A stretch of 64,000 bases of DNA from NCBI GenBank assembly GCA_963422285.2, contig OY729419.2, forward strand, positions 682,001 to 746,000, given 5' to 3'. Both the position numbers and the translations under genes were made by a program. Below are positions 9,083-18,269 of this stretch, piece by piece (the stretch's first letter is position 1; every line of letters begins with the position of its first letter). This stretch comes from VXYL01 sp963422285 (GTDB lineage Bacteria; Pseudomonadota; Gammaproteobacteria; Pseudomonadales; Azotimanducaceae). The notes under the pieces were generated by a model. That model did not search any database, had not been told where the DNA came from, and saw only the letters and a list, made by a program, of their open reading frames with translations.

Positions 9083-11176
9083 TCAGCTCCGCTGCAAGTC
9101 CGCGAACCGCCGGTACGGACTGCGGGGATCTCGCATCAGCGTCTCGTGGTCGCCAACGGCGCGAACCCGGCCGGCGTCTAGAAAGACTATGCGGTCCGCC
9201 TCTCGGATGGTGGACAGCCGGTGGGCGATGACGACCACCAAACGCCCGCGGCCGGCGGCTCGCAAGGACTGCACCAGTATCCGTTCGGTCTGCGGATCCA
9301 GCGCAGCCGTGGGTTCGTCGAGAATCAACACCGGGGTGTCGCGCACTAGGCCTCGGGCGATGCTCAAGCGTTGCTGCTGGCCCACCGACAGGGTTTCGCC
9401 GCCGCGGCCCAGGACCGTGTCGAGGCCGTCGGGCAAGTCGCCGACGAACATCTTCGCGCCAGCCGCTTCGCAAGCAGCCAGAATGTCGGCATCGCTCGCG
9501 TCCGGCCGCACCAGCAGGAAGTTGTCGCGGATGGAGCGCGACAGCAGAACATGTTCCTGGAATACATAGGACACTTGGCGTCGCAACGCGGCGGGGGACA
9601 GCGTCGCGGCATCCACATCGTCGAACAGCACGCGCCCGCGAGTAGGCCGCAGAAATCCCGGCACCAAGTAGGCAAGCGTAGTCTTGCCGGCGCCGGTCGG
9701 GCCCACCAGGGCGACCATTTCGCCCAAGCGGAATTCCAGGTCGACGCCGGTCAGAGCTCGCCTGCCGTCCGGGTATTCGAAATCCACATCGCGCAAGGCC
9801 ACCGCGCGACGCAAGGGCGCGAAGGGCCGTTCGACCGCTTCCTCCTCGGCGTCCGGTTCGACCGGATGATCGAGGAAGAAGAACACCCGCCGCACGGCCG
9901 CGATGTTTCCTTGCAGCCCGATCCAGAAAGTTCCGATGCTCAAGGCCGAGGCGCCCAGAGAAAAGAACACGCCGGTCACTGACACCCAGTCTCCAGGCGT
10001 CAGCTGCCCGGCGAATATCCTTTCCGTTACGACCACGGCGACGAAGATGCCGCCGATGACAGTACCGAAGATGCCGAACGCGGCCAAGCCGTAGCCAAAC
10101 AGTTCGACGTGCCGGTGGCGTCGGAATGACTCCTCGCTGCGCACCTCGAAGCGCTTGGCTTCTCGATTCATGCCGCCCAGGCTCTGCACTGCCGAGACGT
10201 TGTCCACGCTTTGCTCCAAGCTATTGGTGGTAGCCGCTCCAGAGGCGCGGCTAGCCTGGTTGATGCGTCGCGCCAGCCTCGACAGCGGCGCGGTGACGAT
10301 GAACGCCAGCGGCGCCAAGGCGGCGGCCATCCAGACCGCTTCCGGGGCCACCTCGCCATAGCTGTATTCCATGAAGTACAGCGACAGCGCCACATTGATC
10401 AGAATCAGCAGCGGCGTCAGCGTGACGCCGAAACAGATGTCCGGCAGCAGCGGCGCGTCGTACATCACTCGATAGACAGAGTCGCCGATGCGTTGGTCGT
10501 CCAGCGTGGTGATCGGCAGGCGCGTCAGACGGCCGAACAGGCGCGTCCGCAGGTGGTTGGCGATGCGCTGGCTGAGGCGAATGTCGATCAGCGTCTCCAG
10601 TACGCCCCACGCGCCGCCCGCCTTGCTGCCGCCAGCGCTCAAGCGCAATTCGGACTGGGTGGCGGCATCCCTGCCCTCGGTGAGCAGGATGCCGAATGCC
10701 GGGGCGCGCAGGCCGAACAGCGCCAGCAGTCCGGCGCAGATTGCGAGGATGACCAGCATGATTTCCATGGGCGCCATGCCGTCGACCAGCGAGATGAACG
10801 GTTCCATGAACGGCGGCAATCGCGCGTCGCTTTCGCCGAAGAGCTTGCCCAGCAGCACCTGATCCACCACCACCCTGCCCATCCAGGGCAGGGCCAGCCC
10901 GGGCAGGATAGCCACGATGGCGAAGAACGCCTTGCCGGCGAACAGCCACGGCACATATCGCAGCAGAGCGAGCGAACGCGCCAGCAGCAGCCACGCGCGG
11001 CCCGACGAAATATCGGACGCCAAGTCCACCCGGTCGTCGTAGGCCGACTGCGGCCTGGAATCCTTGCGTGCCGAGGAAGTTGCCACTTGAATCAAGTTTG
11101 CTGGTGCGGAGCCTTTGAACGAAGGGTGCGAGGTTGCAACTTCCACTCTACTCGCCAAGCCGCCATGTCGGCACAT
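9083..11176 (-). CDS. ABC exporter half-transporter (pair A, subunit 2)
   Basis: A TMD-NBD exporter subunit of up to 697 residues. Six hydrophobic helices occupy roughly residues 70-420. The ATPase domain has Walker A VGPTGAGKTT, signature LSVGQQQRLSIARG, Walker B LILDEPTAALD and H-loop VIAHRLST. The signature is LSVGQ, not LSGGQ. It lies 173 bp downstream of subunit 1 (ends 11350) on the same strand and probably heterodimerises with it. The ATG at 11176 is the longest start; the first 60 residues are poorly conserved-looking, so a later start is possible. It is paralogous to the gene at 34717. Cargo unknown; lipid or drug export is plausible. Confidence 0.85.
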   Translation of the reverse strand: MCRHGGLASRVEVATSHPSFKGSAPANLIQVATSSARKDSRPQSAYDDRVDLASDISSGRAWLLLARSLALLRYVPWLFAGKAFFAIVAILPGLALPWMGRVVVDQVLLGKLFGESDARLPPFMEPFISLVDGMAPMEIMLVILAICAGLLALFGLRAPAFGILLTEGRDAATQSELRLSAGGSKAGGAWGVLETLIDIRLSQRIANHLRTRLFGRLTRLPITTLDDQRIGDSVYRVMYDAPLLPDICFGVTLTPLLILINVALSLYFMEYSYGEVAPEAVWMAAALAPLAFIVTAPLSRLARRINQASRASGAATTNSLEQSVDNVSAVQSLGGMNREAKRFEVRSEESFRRHRHVELFGYGLAAFGIFGTVIGGIFVAVVVTERIFAGQLTPGDWVSVTGVFFSLGASALSIGTFWIGLQGNIAAVRRVFFFLDHPVEPDAEEEAVERPFAPLRRAVALRDVDFEYPDGRRALTGVDLEFRLGEMVALVGPTGAGKTTLAYLVPGFLRPTRGRVLFDDVDAATLSPAALRRQVSYVFQEHVLLSRSIRDNFLLVRPDASDADILAACEAAGAKMFVGDLPDGLDTVLGRGGETLSVGQQQRLSIARGLVRDTPVLILDEPTAALDPQTERILVQSLRAAGRGRLVVVIAHRLSTIREADRIVFLDAGRVRAVGDHETLMRDPRSPYRRFADLQRS

Positions 11177-11349
11177 GTTTCGCCGGCCCGAGGTGGAGCC
11201 TCGCTGGGACTGCTGCCGTCGTGCCGCGGTGGGGACTCTTCGGGGGCCGGGACCGGTGCCGCCTCGTTCACGCCGCGGCCCTCATGCCGGTCCGGTAGGT
11301 GCGCCGCCATCCGCGAACTCCTCTTGCACAGCGGCGAGGGTCGCCTCTC

Positions 11350-13281
11350 TCACGCCGATTCGGCCGCCACGAAGCTGCGATAGCAGCCGTTTTGCTTTTC
11401 CATGAGCGTCGCGTGGTCGCCAATCTCCACGATGCGGCCATCCTCAAGGAACCCGATCTGGTGGGCGTTGCGGATCGTGGAAATGCGGTGGGTGACGAGA
11501 AACACCACTCGATCGCGCCCCCAAGTGGCGAGATTGCGAAGCACGCTGTGCTCGGTTGCCGCGTCAAGGGACGCCGTCGGTTCGTCGAGAATCAGAATGG
11601 GCGTGTCGCGGACGATGGCGCGGGCGATGGACAGCCGTTGCCGCTGGCCAGTGGACAGCTTGCCGCCGCGCTCGCCGAGTTCGGTGTCGTAGCCGCTCGG
11701 CATGGCGCGGATGAAAGCATCGGCGCAAGCCACCTCGGCCGCTCGCTCGATCTCCACCCGGGTCGCGCCCTCCCGGGCGTAGCCGATATTCTCCGCCACC
11801 GTGGTGGCGAACAGCACGTTGCGTTGCAGGGCGATGGATACATGGGAACGCAAATCGCCCAAAGCCAGCGTTCGCAGGTCGACATCGTTGACGAACACGC
11901 CGCCTTCGTTCGGATCGTACAGTCGCAGCAACAGTGATACGAGCGTGGACTTGCCGGCGCCCGTGGCGCCTACGATGGCGGTAACGCTGCCCGCGGGCGC
12001 GATCAGATCGACGCCGTCGAGCACAGGGCGCACATCGGCTCCAGAGACATCGTAGCCGAAGCGCACGCCGCGCCAGGACACGGCGTACACGCGGTTGGGA
12101 AACGCCACGGGATGTTCTGCTTCGATCACCCCGGGCTGCAAGTCCAGCAGGAAAAACGCCCGCTCCAGGCCCACGGCGAGATCCTGGGCGCTCGCCCAGA
12201 GCTGAACCAAGTCCAGGGACTGCTGGCCCGCTTGCGAAACGTAGCCCGATGCGGACTGGAAGGCACCGAGGTTCCAAACCGCGAACCCCACCAGGGCGGC
12301 GATGCCGCCCAGCCAAGTGGCCCGTTCGGCGATGACCCAGCCGGCCATGGCGTACTCGCCGAGCAGCAGCGCGACAGCGAGGAGCAGCGCCACCGACGCG
12401 CTCATCACCACGATATCGACGCGCAGGCGGAAGGCCGCGTCCATGGCCGCGTGGGAGTCCCGGTCGAAGCCGTCGAGCACCACAGCCTCGGCGGCGTTGG
12501 CCTTGACCACCTTGATGGCGGCGAACGTCTCCTGGATATTGGACGTGAGATCGCTGTTGGTCTCCCGCGCCCGGCGCGCCCGAGCCCGGATCCGCGGCGT
12601 GTACCAACGCACCAGCAAGACCACGGGCAGCGCCAGGAATAGACACAGCGCACCGAGCCACGGACTGAAGAATGCCAGCGCCACGACCGCGAACAGCAGC
12701 CAGCAGACGGCTCGAAGCGGCGTCAGGATCAGGGACTGCAGGATGTTGGTGATGGTGGCGCTGTCCTGGTAGACGCGATAGATGGCGTCGCCGGTGCGCG
12801 CACGGTCGTGATAGCGCAGCGACAGATTCTCGGCGCGTTCAAGCATCGTCACCCGCAAGCGCTGGTTGATGCGCTGGTAGATCCACGTCATGTAGTAGTG
12901 GACGCCCATGAAGGACGCCATCAGCAAGCCGGCGATAATGGCGGTCCAGATCAATAGACGATTGCGCACGATGCGGCGCTGTTCGACGGTAAGCGACTGG
13001 TTTTCCGCGTCGGTGGCGACGTACTCGTCGCCGACGAACAGCAGCCAGGACTGCAAGGGCTGCACCGGCTCGCCAAGAAGAATCTTGTTGTTCAGCAGGT
13101 CGTTGCCGACTGCGGCGCCAGCGAGCAGCAGGATGCCCATGAGGATGTTCAGGGTGACGTAGGTGATCAGATGGGCCAGTTGCGGCCGGTAGTACGGCCA
13201 GCAGCGCCAGACGAGGGTGGCGATGGCCCTCAGTCGGATGACCGGGCCTCGGACGCCCTGTGGCGGAGTTGATTCGTTCAA
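11350..13281 (-). CDS. ABC exporter half-transporter (pair A, subunit 1)
   Basis: About 643 residues. TM helices occur throughout the first 360 residues (for example TYVTLNILMGILLLAGAAV). The NBD has Walker A VGATGAGKST, signature LSTGQRQRLSIARA, Walker B LILDEPTASLD and switch FLVTHRIST. The frame extends upstream to 13551 but would overlap the preceding ADP-ribosylglycohydrolase gene; TTG 13281 (LNESTPPQ) is the first start codon after that gene's stop at 13316 and is chosen here without a clear ribosome site. It is the counterpart of the 816-residue protein at 32270, with which it shares LSTGQ and the FxQ-type Q-loop context. Confidence 0.8.
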   Translation of the reverse strand: MNESTPPQGVRGPVIRLRAIATLVWRCWPYYRPQLAHLITYVTLNILMGILLLAGAAVGNDLLNNKILLGEPVQPLQSWLLFVGDEYVATDAENQSLTVEQRRIVRNRLLIWTAIIAGLLMASFMGVHYYMTWIYQRINQRLRVTMLERAENLSLRYHDRARTGDAIYRVYQDSATITNILQSLILTPLRAVCWLLFAVVALAFFSPWLGALCLFLALPVVLLVRWYTPRIRARARRARETNSDLTSNIQETFAAIKVVKANAAEAVVLDGFDRDSHAAMDAAFRLRVDIVVMSASVALLLAVALLLGEYAMAGWVIAERATWLGGIAALVGFAVWNLGAFQSASGYVSQAGQQSLDLVQLWASAQDLAVGLERAFFLLDLQPGVIEAEHPVAFPNRVYAVSWRGVRFGYDVSGADVRPVLDGVDLIAPAGSVTAIVGATGAGKSTLVSLLLRLYDPNEGGVFVNDVDLRTLALGDLRSHVSIALQRNVLFATTVAENIGYAREGATRVEIERAAEVACADAFIRAMPSGYDTELGERGGKLSTGQRQRLSIARAIVRDTPILILDEPTASLDAATEHSVLRNLATWGRDRVVFLVTHRISTIRNAHQIGFLEDGRIVEIGDHATLMEKQNGCYRSFVAAESA

Positions 13282-13315
13282 GCGGGAAGGCAAGGGCAGC
13301 CGGCGCGGGACTTCA

Positions 13316-14959
13316 TCAGGCCTTGACCCCGCTGGCCGGAAACTCGACCCCGCCGCTGACGCATTCGCCAACGAGACGGCTGCCCGTGATCCTGCCGTCG
13401 AACACCACCTCCACCTGCCAGCCTCCCTTTTCCACGTCGAAGGCGAAGTGTACCTTGTTGCCGTCGCTGCGGACGTCGCGGATGCTGGCAATCTCGCCAC
13501 TCGCCATGGATTCGATGCGGCCGGTGAAGTCGGCATCGATCCGCAGCGCATGTCTGCTCCAGGGCAGGTTCAACGTCCAGTTTCCCGGCACCGAGGCAGT
13601 GGTTTCTTCCGCCAAGGACGCCGGTTTCGTCTCGTCCTCGTCGCCCAGGGAAAGCATCTGCATGGCGATGCGATGGGTACGCTGTGCCAGTTCGGATATT
13701 CGGTTGTCGTTGCAGTCGCGAACCGACGACAGCAGCCGATCGTTGAGCACCCCGGTCCACTTGGCGGGCAGTTCGCTGGCGCCGAATCTGGCCCCCAGGA
13801 TGGATCCGACCGTGGCGCCGTTGCAGTCGGTATCCCAGCCGCCGCGCACGGCGACCACGATGCCTTTCTGGTAGTCGTCCGCGCCGAACATCAGCCCCAT
13901 CACCACTAGCGCCGCGTTGTTGATGGTGTGGACGCCGTGGTAGTGGCCGTAGCGTTGGTTGATCCGATCCCAGACCTCCTCCCAGCCCGACCAAGTCCGG
14001 CACCATGCCAGGGTATCGCGCACGGCCTCTGCCAGCCGACAATTGGCGGGAATCTCGGACAGGCCGATGTCGATGATCTCGGCTATGTCGCTGGTCGAGA
14101 AAGTAGCGGCCAGCATGGCGGCAACGAACATCTCGCCGTAGATGCCATTCTTGGCGTGGGAAATACTGGCGTCTCGAAATGCCAGCTCCGCAGCCTTCTC
14201 CGGCCAGCCCGGCGTGGCGTAGCCGAAGATGTCGGCGCGAATCTGGGCGCCGATCCATTCGCGGAACGGATTGCGCCACGCAGCCGATTCCGGCGGCCAG
14301 CGCCCGTTGACGAAATTGCGATAGGCGGCGTTCTCGGCCGTGTACAGCAGGCGAAACGGCATGCGGCTCAACCAGACATCGGCCATGGTGCGCGAGGTGA
14401 AGTCCGCTCCCTTGCTCTCCAGCGCCAGCAAGCCGAGGATGGGATAGTCCATGTCGTCGTCCCGCGCCATGCACTCGATGTTGTCCCGGGTACTGCTCTT
14501 GAGGCGGGGCATGATCACGCCCTCGGCATAGGGGATGTAGTCGTCCAGGGGCAGTGCGCCGGCGGATTCCAGATAGCGGTCGATGCGCCTTCGCGGCCAG
14601 CCCTCCACCGGCTTGCCCAGCGAACAGCCGACCGCGCGCCCCAGCCAAGCGCCGTGGATGCGATCGCGAATCTCGTTCTCGGCAAGATTCGCGGCCATGC
14701 GGCGCGGGCCGTCTGGTCGCAATGCGCGGATGGCTTCGAGTTCGGACGGCTCGACGTAGGGAAAGGACGCTTCCGGTTCCAGTGCGGCAAGTTCGTCGTA
14801 CAGCTTCTTGAATGCGCCGTCGGCGACGGTTTCGTCCGCCAGCGCGGCATTGATGCGCGTCCCGATATCCCCGACATCGCAGCCTTCCTCGCGCCGCTGG
14901 ATCAGCTCCGATTGGATGATTCGCCTTTCCAAGTTATCCACGGATCCGCCCTCCTGCAT
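13316..14959 (-). CDS. ADP-ribosylglycohydrolase family protein
   Basis: A 547-residue protein. The metal-binding motifs of the ADP-ribosylglycohydrolase fold are present: DRIHGAWLGRAVGCSLGKP, the acidic MARDDDMDY (near residue 165) and GGWDTDCNGATVGSILGA (near 385). They coordinate two Mg ions and remove ADP-ribose from substrates. About 120 residues after the catalytic fold form a beta-rich C-terminal domain of unknown role. The first 90 residues are an extra helical N-terminus. It is 35 bp upstream of ABC pair A on the same strand, so co-transcription is likely, though a functional link is only suggested. Confidence 0.8.
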   Translation of the reverse strand: MQEGGSVDNLERRIIQSELIQRREEGCDVGDIGTRINAALADETVADGAFKKLYDELAALEPEASFPYVEPSELEAIRALRPDGPRRMAANLAENEIRDRIHGAWLGRAVGCSLGKPVEGWPRRRIDRYLESAGALPLDDYIPYAEGVIMPRLKSSTRDNIECMARDDDMDYPILGLLALESKGADFTSRTMADVWLSRMPFRLLYTAENAAYRNFVNGRWPPESAAWRNPFREWIGAQIRADIFGYATPGWPEKAAELAFRDASISHAKNGIYGEMFVAAMLAATFSTSDIAEIIDIGLSEIPANCRLAEAVRDTLAWCRTWSGWEEVWDRINQRYGHYHGVHTINNAALVVMGLMFGADDYQKGIVVAVRGGWDTDCNGATVGSILGARFGASELPAKWTGVLNDRLLSSVRDCNDNRISELAQRTHRIAMQMLSLGDEDETKPASLAEETTASVPGNWTLNLPWSRHALRIDADFTGRIESMASGEIASIRDVRSDGNKVHFAFDVEKGGWQVEVVFDGRITGSRLVGECVSGGVEFPASGVKA

Positions 14960-15330
14960 GGAAACCGCTCGATCTTCGCCTGTTCACGCCGTGCCGTCCT
15001 GCACAGGTGATTCCAAGCAGGGGGAATCGCGGTGTGAAAAGCGAGGCAGTCGCATCTAGCATGATGCGTCGTGAGCATACTTCATGCAGGCGACCCGTCC
15101 AATACCGTACCTGGGATCAAGATGTTTCGGACTTCCAGGCGGCGGTACCGATCATGGCGAAGCATTGGTCGGAGATTGTCGTGTCGAGCCGGCGGCGGGG
15201 CGGCGGCAAATAGCGGGCGGGCAAGCCGAGCCCTACCCTCCCGTGGCAGCGTCTCCGTTGGAACTGCCGTTGCGGCTGGCGCATTCCTGCGGGTAGTCGC
15301 GCCTCTCGGCTTCGGCAGAACGCCTCCGTC
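14960..15330. other. Intergenic, nothing recognised
   Basis: This 371-bp stretch has short open frames on both strands without recognisable motifs or ribosome sites. It must contain the upstream region of the minus-strand ADP-ribosylglycohydrolase gene, but no clear -35/-10 pair was found. Confidence 0.5.
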
Positions 15331-16703
15331 TCATTCAGCTGGCTCCTTATGCCAAGTCGCGGCCGGAAAGGGACGAACCGCATCGAACCGTTCGATGTCG
15401 CGCTTGTCCGGATTCATCGTCGCCCCCACCACGTACGCGCGCTGGCCGAAGTTCAGATGCTTGTCCACGCAGCCTTTCCGGGCGGCTTGTTCCAGGGGTC
15501 GCCGCGTCCCTTCATCTTGGACTCGAAACACGAACACGTGGCCGCCGCCTGTCAGCGTCACGTCCGAGCGCCCCGGCGCCGTGCTCTCCTCCGAACTCGA
15601 CCGGATGCCCGCGCCAGCAGCCGCCCCATGCAGCGCCGCACCTCCTCGTTCGGACGCGCCAGCCAGCAGCCCGGCTCGTCGTTCTTCGTCTCCTTCTTCT
15701 CGATCGTCAGATTGCCGGTCTGGAACAGCAGTGCGGCGGCATCCATCCTCTCCACGTCGAAGTCGGACAGGCGATCCTTCGCCACCCAGCGTCCGTCCAG
15801 GTCTCCGATGGCCAGCAGGCCGCGCCTCTCCATGTGCTCCACGAGGAGCGTCGGGGTGCCGGTCTCCCACCAGTCGTCGGCGAACTCGCGGGATATGAAC
15901 AGCAGCAGCGCGTGGTAGAGGTTGTACACCCCCTCGAAGCCTTCGCCGGCCCAGGAGTAGCCGTTGTAGCGGCGGCGGATCGCGTCGCGGTCCAGGCCCG
16001 GCAGTTCCGGTGCGGGCGCTTCCGCTTAGTCCGACTCGTCGTCGGTGGAGCCGCAGACGGCGTTGTAGAGGGAATCGAGGGTCAGGCCGGTGAACAGGCG
16101 GAGAACAGGCTCGTCCTCGGAAACCGGCAGATGCCCGTCACGAAGCTCTTCTAGACATGCGCGTCGCAGTCCTTGATCGTGCCGCACAGGCCGCGCAGAT
16201 AGTCCCGGTTGGCGTCGGCGATCGCCGGATCGCCGAGCGCGTCCAGGATCGGCTTGTGGTACTCGTCCACCAGCACCACCGCGCGCTGGTCGGTGCTCTC
16301 ATGCAAAGTCTCGATCAAGTCGCCGAAGCGCTCGGGCGCTGTGTCGTAGGCCGCCGGAACCCCAGCGCGTCGGGCGATGCGCTCCAGCTGCACCATCGTG
16401 TTCGTGTGCAGATAGCCGGAAGCGTTGAAGTTCCCCTTGGCGAAGCCCAGCCGAACCACCGGATGGCGACGGGACCAGTCCCACTGGTCGTGTACGGCGA
16501 GTTCTCGGAACAGCGACTCATTGCCGGCATACATCCGCGAGCGTGTCCAGGAGCAGGGTCTTGCCGAACGTCAGGAACAGGAACTTGTCGTCCGCCGCCG
16601 CTTGCAGGGCGTATTCCGTCTTGTCCGCGTAGCAGCAGCCGCGCTCGGCGACGTCCCGGAAAGTCTGCAGGCCGGTGGGCAGGCGGCGTCGGTCGGCGAC
16701 CAT
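15331..16703 (-). pseudogene. AAA-ATPase-like / PD-(D/E)XK (DUF1703-type) gene, multiply broken
   Basis: The family normally is one protein of about 520 residues. Here it is read in pieces: an N-terminal part with LPTGLQTFRDVAERGCCYADKT and a damaged P-loop (FLFLTFGKTLLLDTLAD, lacking the RPRRFGKS residues); then HPVVRLGFAKGNFN, VVLVDEYHKPILDAL and LRGLCGTIKDCDAH; a stop at 16151; then RRRYNGYSW, VYNLYHALLLF and WWETGTPTLLVE; and a nuclease-domain tail FRVQDEGTRRPLEQA to the end. Several frameshifts and at least one stop separate the pieces. Such proteins are common, multi-copy and poorly understood; this copy is dead. Confidence 0.75.
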
Positions 16704-17070
16704 GGAGTTCTCCGGTGCGTCAGACGTTGCCCATGATCCCGCCGAATCCTGCGCGATTCAAGGTCAAGGTACTGTACGGAAACACCGGCGTATCCCAAAG
16801 TCTCGGACAGCGGATTGATGGGGCTGGTCAGGCATTCCGCTTTGGACATTCGCTCGCGGGGGCGTCGGCTTGGCAGGACTCCTTGACGCAAATCATCTGG
16901 CTTCTTTCACCGTCCCGATACCCGTCGAATTCGTTTCGTATGATGCGGCGGCCGTATGGCGTCGAATCTTTCCTGCCGAAACTCGCCACCGCTTTCCAGA
17001 TAGGGCCCTCGCCTTCAATAAAGCACCCAGTGCGGATAGCGACAATGTGGGGGAACTTCATGATCCCCCC
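16704..17070. other. Intergenic, nothing recognised
   Basis: No convincing gene or motif is visible. An open plus frame from 16870 runs into the next entry, but its first 65 residues do not look coding. Confidence 0.5.
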
Positions 17071-17562
17071 ATGCCCTGCCTCGTCTACCGTGCTATGGTT
17101 CGCTCTCCGCAACGAAGCGCCACGAACGGGCTCGATGTGACCACCGCTGCCAAAATCGACCCCCAACTCGACGCAATCAAGCGTCGCTGCGACCGCGACG
17201 GGTTCGTCATCCTCCACGGCCACCTTGCCCAAGCCGAACCGAAGGAACTGCGCGACCAGGCTGAACCACTGGCGCGGGAGCTGCTCGCCGCACGGGATGG
17301 GGACGGCGGCAAGTTTCGCGATGTCGCCAAGGGCCTGTACAAGATGCGCAAGGCACAAGGCAAGGAAAGTCCCTGGTTCGCGGAACAGCTGCGTGCCGGC
17401 CGGCACGAGCCGCTGATGAAGACCCCCATCGGCGACGAGCTCCCGCCGGCGATCGCGGCTTGGTTCGACCATCCGTTCACTGCTCCGGCCCCAACCTTTC
17501 GCATCGTCCGCGGCGGCCGGTTTCCTATTTCTACTGGGGTGCGTCCTCCCACGCGAAAGTGA
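17071..17562 (+). pseudogene. Phytanoyl-CoA dioxygenase-like N-terminal fragment
   Basis: From about 17150 the frame reads a region typical of PhyH N-termini: RRCDRDGFVILHGHL, then a helical segment with KGLYKMRKAQG and HEPLMKTPIGDELPPAI ending at AAWFD. The iron-binding His-x-Asp and distal His of the family do not follow. After 17500 the frame degrades, and a second frame (YFYWGASSHAKVMEKTAQ) provides the end. It is therefore read as a deletion remnant. Candidate starts are ATG 17071 and ATG 17095. It lies directly before the 17606 gene. Confidence 0.45.
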
Positions 17563-17594
17563 TGGAGAAGACGGCGCAAGCCAAACGACAATCC

Positions 17595-17600
17595 AAGGAG
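17595..17600 (+). promoter_or_regulatory. Strong ribosome binding site
   Basis: AAGGAG lies five bases before ATG 17606 and fixes the start of the hypothetical gene there. The preceding frame (ending in KQWLK) reads through it and stops at TAG 17616-17618, inside the new gene. Confidence 0.75.
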
Positions 17601-17605
17601 AAGCA

Positions 17606-18244
17606 ATGGCTGAAATAGACATGGCCGCCTTGCGGCCGGTGGGCGAGTTCGGCTCCAAGGCGTGGTGCGAGGCGTGCGCCAAGTACGGCGTCGCGCTGCT
17701 CGAAGACGCCGATCTGCCAGCGGACATCGAATGGGGATTCAGCGAGATCTACACGCATCCGCCGCAGCGGCTGCTCGCCGGCGGACGTACGCTTGCGGCC
17801 TACTACATCATGGTCAAGAACGGCCAAGTGGCCGGCGGCGACGGCGCCCCGGAAGCCTGCCGCGCCCTGCCCGGCTTCCATGTCGAGATCCAGTGGGCGG
17901 CCATCTGCAACCAATCGGGGTCCAAGTACGGACGGGAAGGTCAAAGGCAGCGTGCCGCGGACGAAAAAGCGCTGTACGCGAAAATCGAGGAATACGTAGG
18001 CCGGCCCAACCCTCTCGGCCTCGGCGGCGGCCCCGAGCGGGTGTGGCCACCGGCCGTGGCCGCCGCCTTGGGCAAGGGCGCGGAGCAAGGCGGCGGCCTG
18101 CACAACATCGCCGCCAGCCTGCAAATGCCGTCTCCGGAGTTCGCGGATTTGCCGACCACCAAGCTCGGCGTTCCCGTATTCTCGAAGATGACGGACGATC
18201 AGAAGCGAGCCTTCCTGGAGCTTTGCGCAGTGAAGGATTGCTAG
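17606..18244 (+). CDS. Conserved-looking hypothetical protein
   Basis: 212 residues with a strong ribosome site. There is no signal peptide or membrane helix. The sequence is well-formed and contains WGFSEIYTHPPQRLL, AAYYIMVKNGQVAGG and FHVEIQWAAICNQ, and ends in a helix with MTDDQKRAFLELC. No family is recognised. The position between a PhyH fragment and a sulfatase, with only 25 bp to the sulfatase start, suggests a small catabolic or sulfate-ester operon, but this is inference from neighbours only. Confidence 0.6.
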   Translation: MAEIDMAALRPVGEFGSKAWCEACAKYGVALLEDADLPADIEWGFSEIYTHPPQRLLAGGRTLAAYYIMVKNGQVAGGDGAPEACRALPGFHVEIQWAAICNQSGSKYGREGQRQRAADEKALYAKIEEYVGRPNPLGLGGGPERVWPPAVAAALGKGAEQGGGLHNIAASLQMPSPEFADLPTTKLGVPVFSKMTDDQKRAFLELCAVKDC

Positions 18245-18269
18245 CACTCGACAGCGCCGAGCCGAGCCG

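Noticed and set aside
13282..13551. N-terminal extension of pair A subunit 1
   Set aside because: It overlaps the end of the ADP-ribosylglycohydrolase gene in another frame and lacks conserved features.
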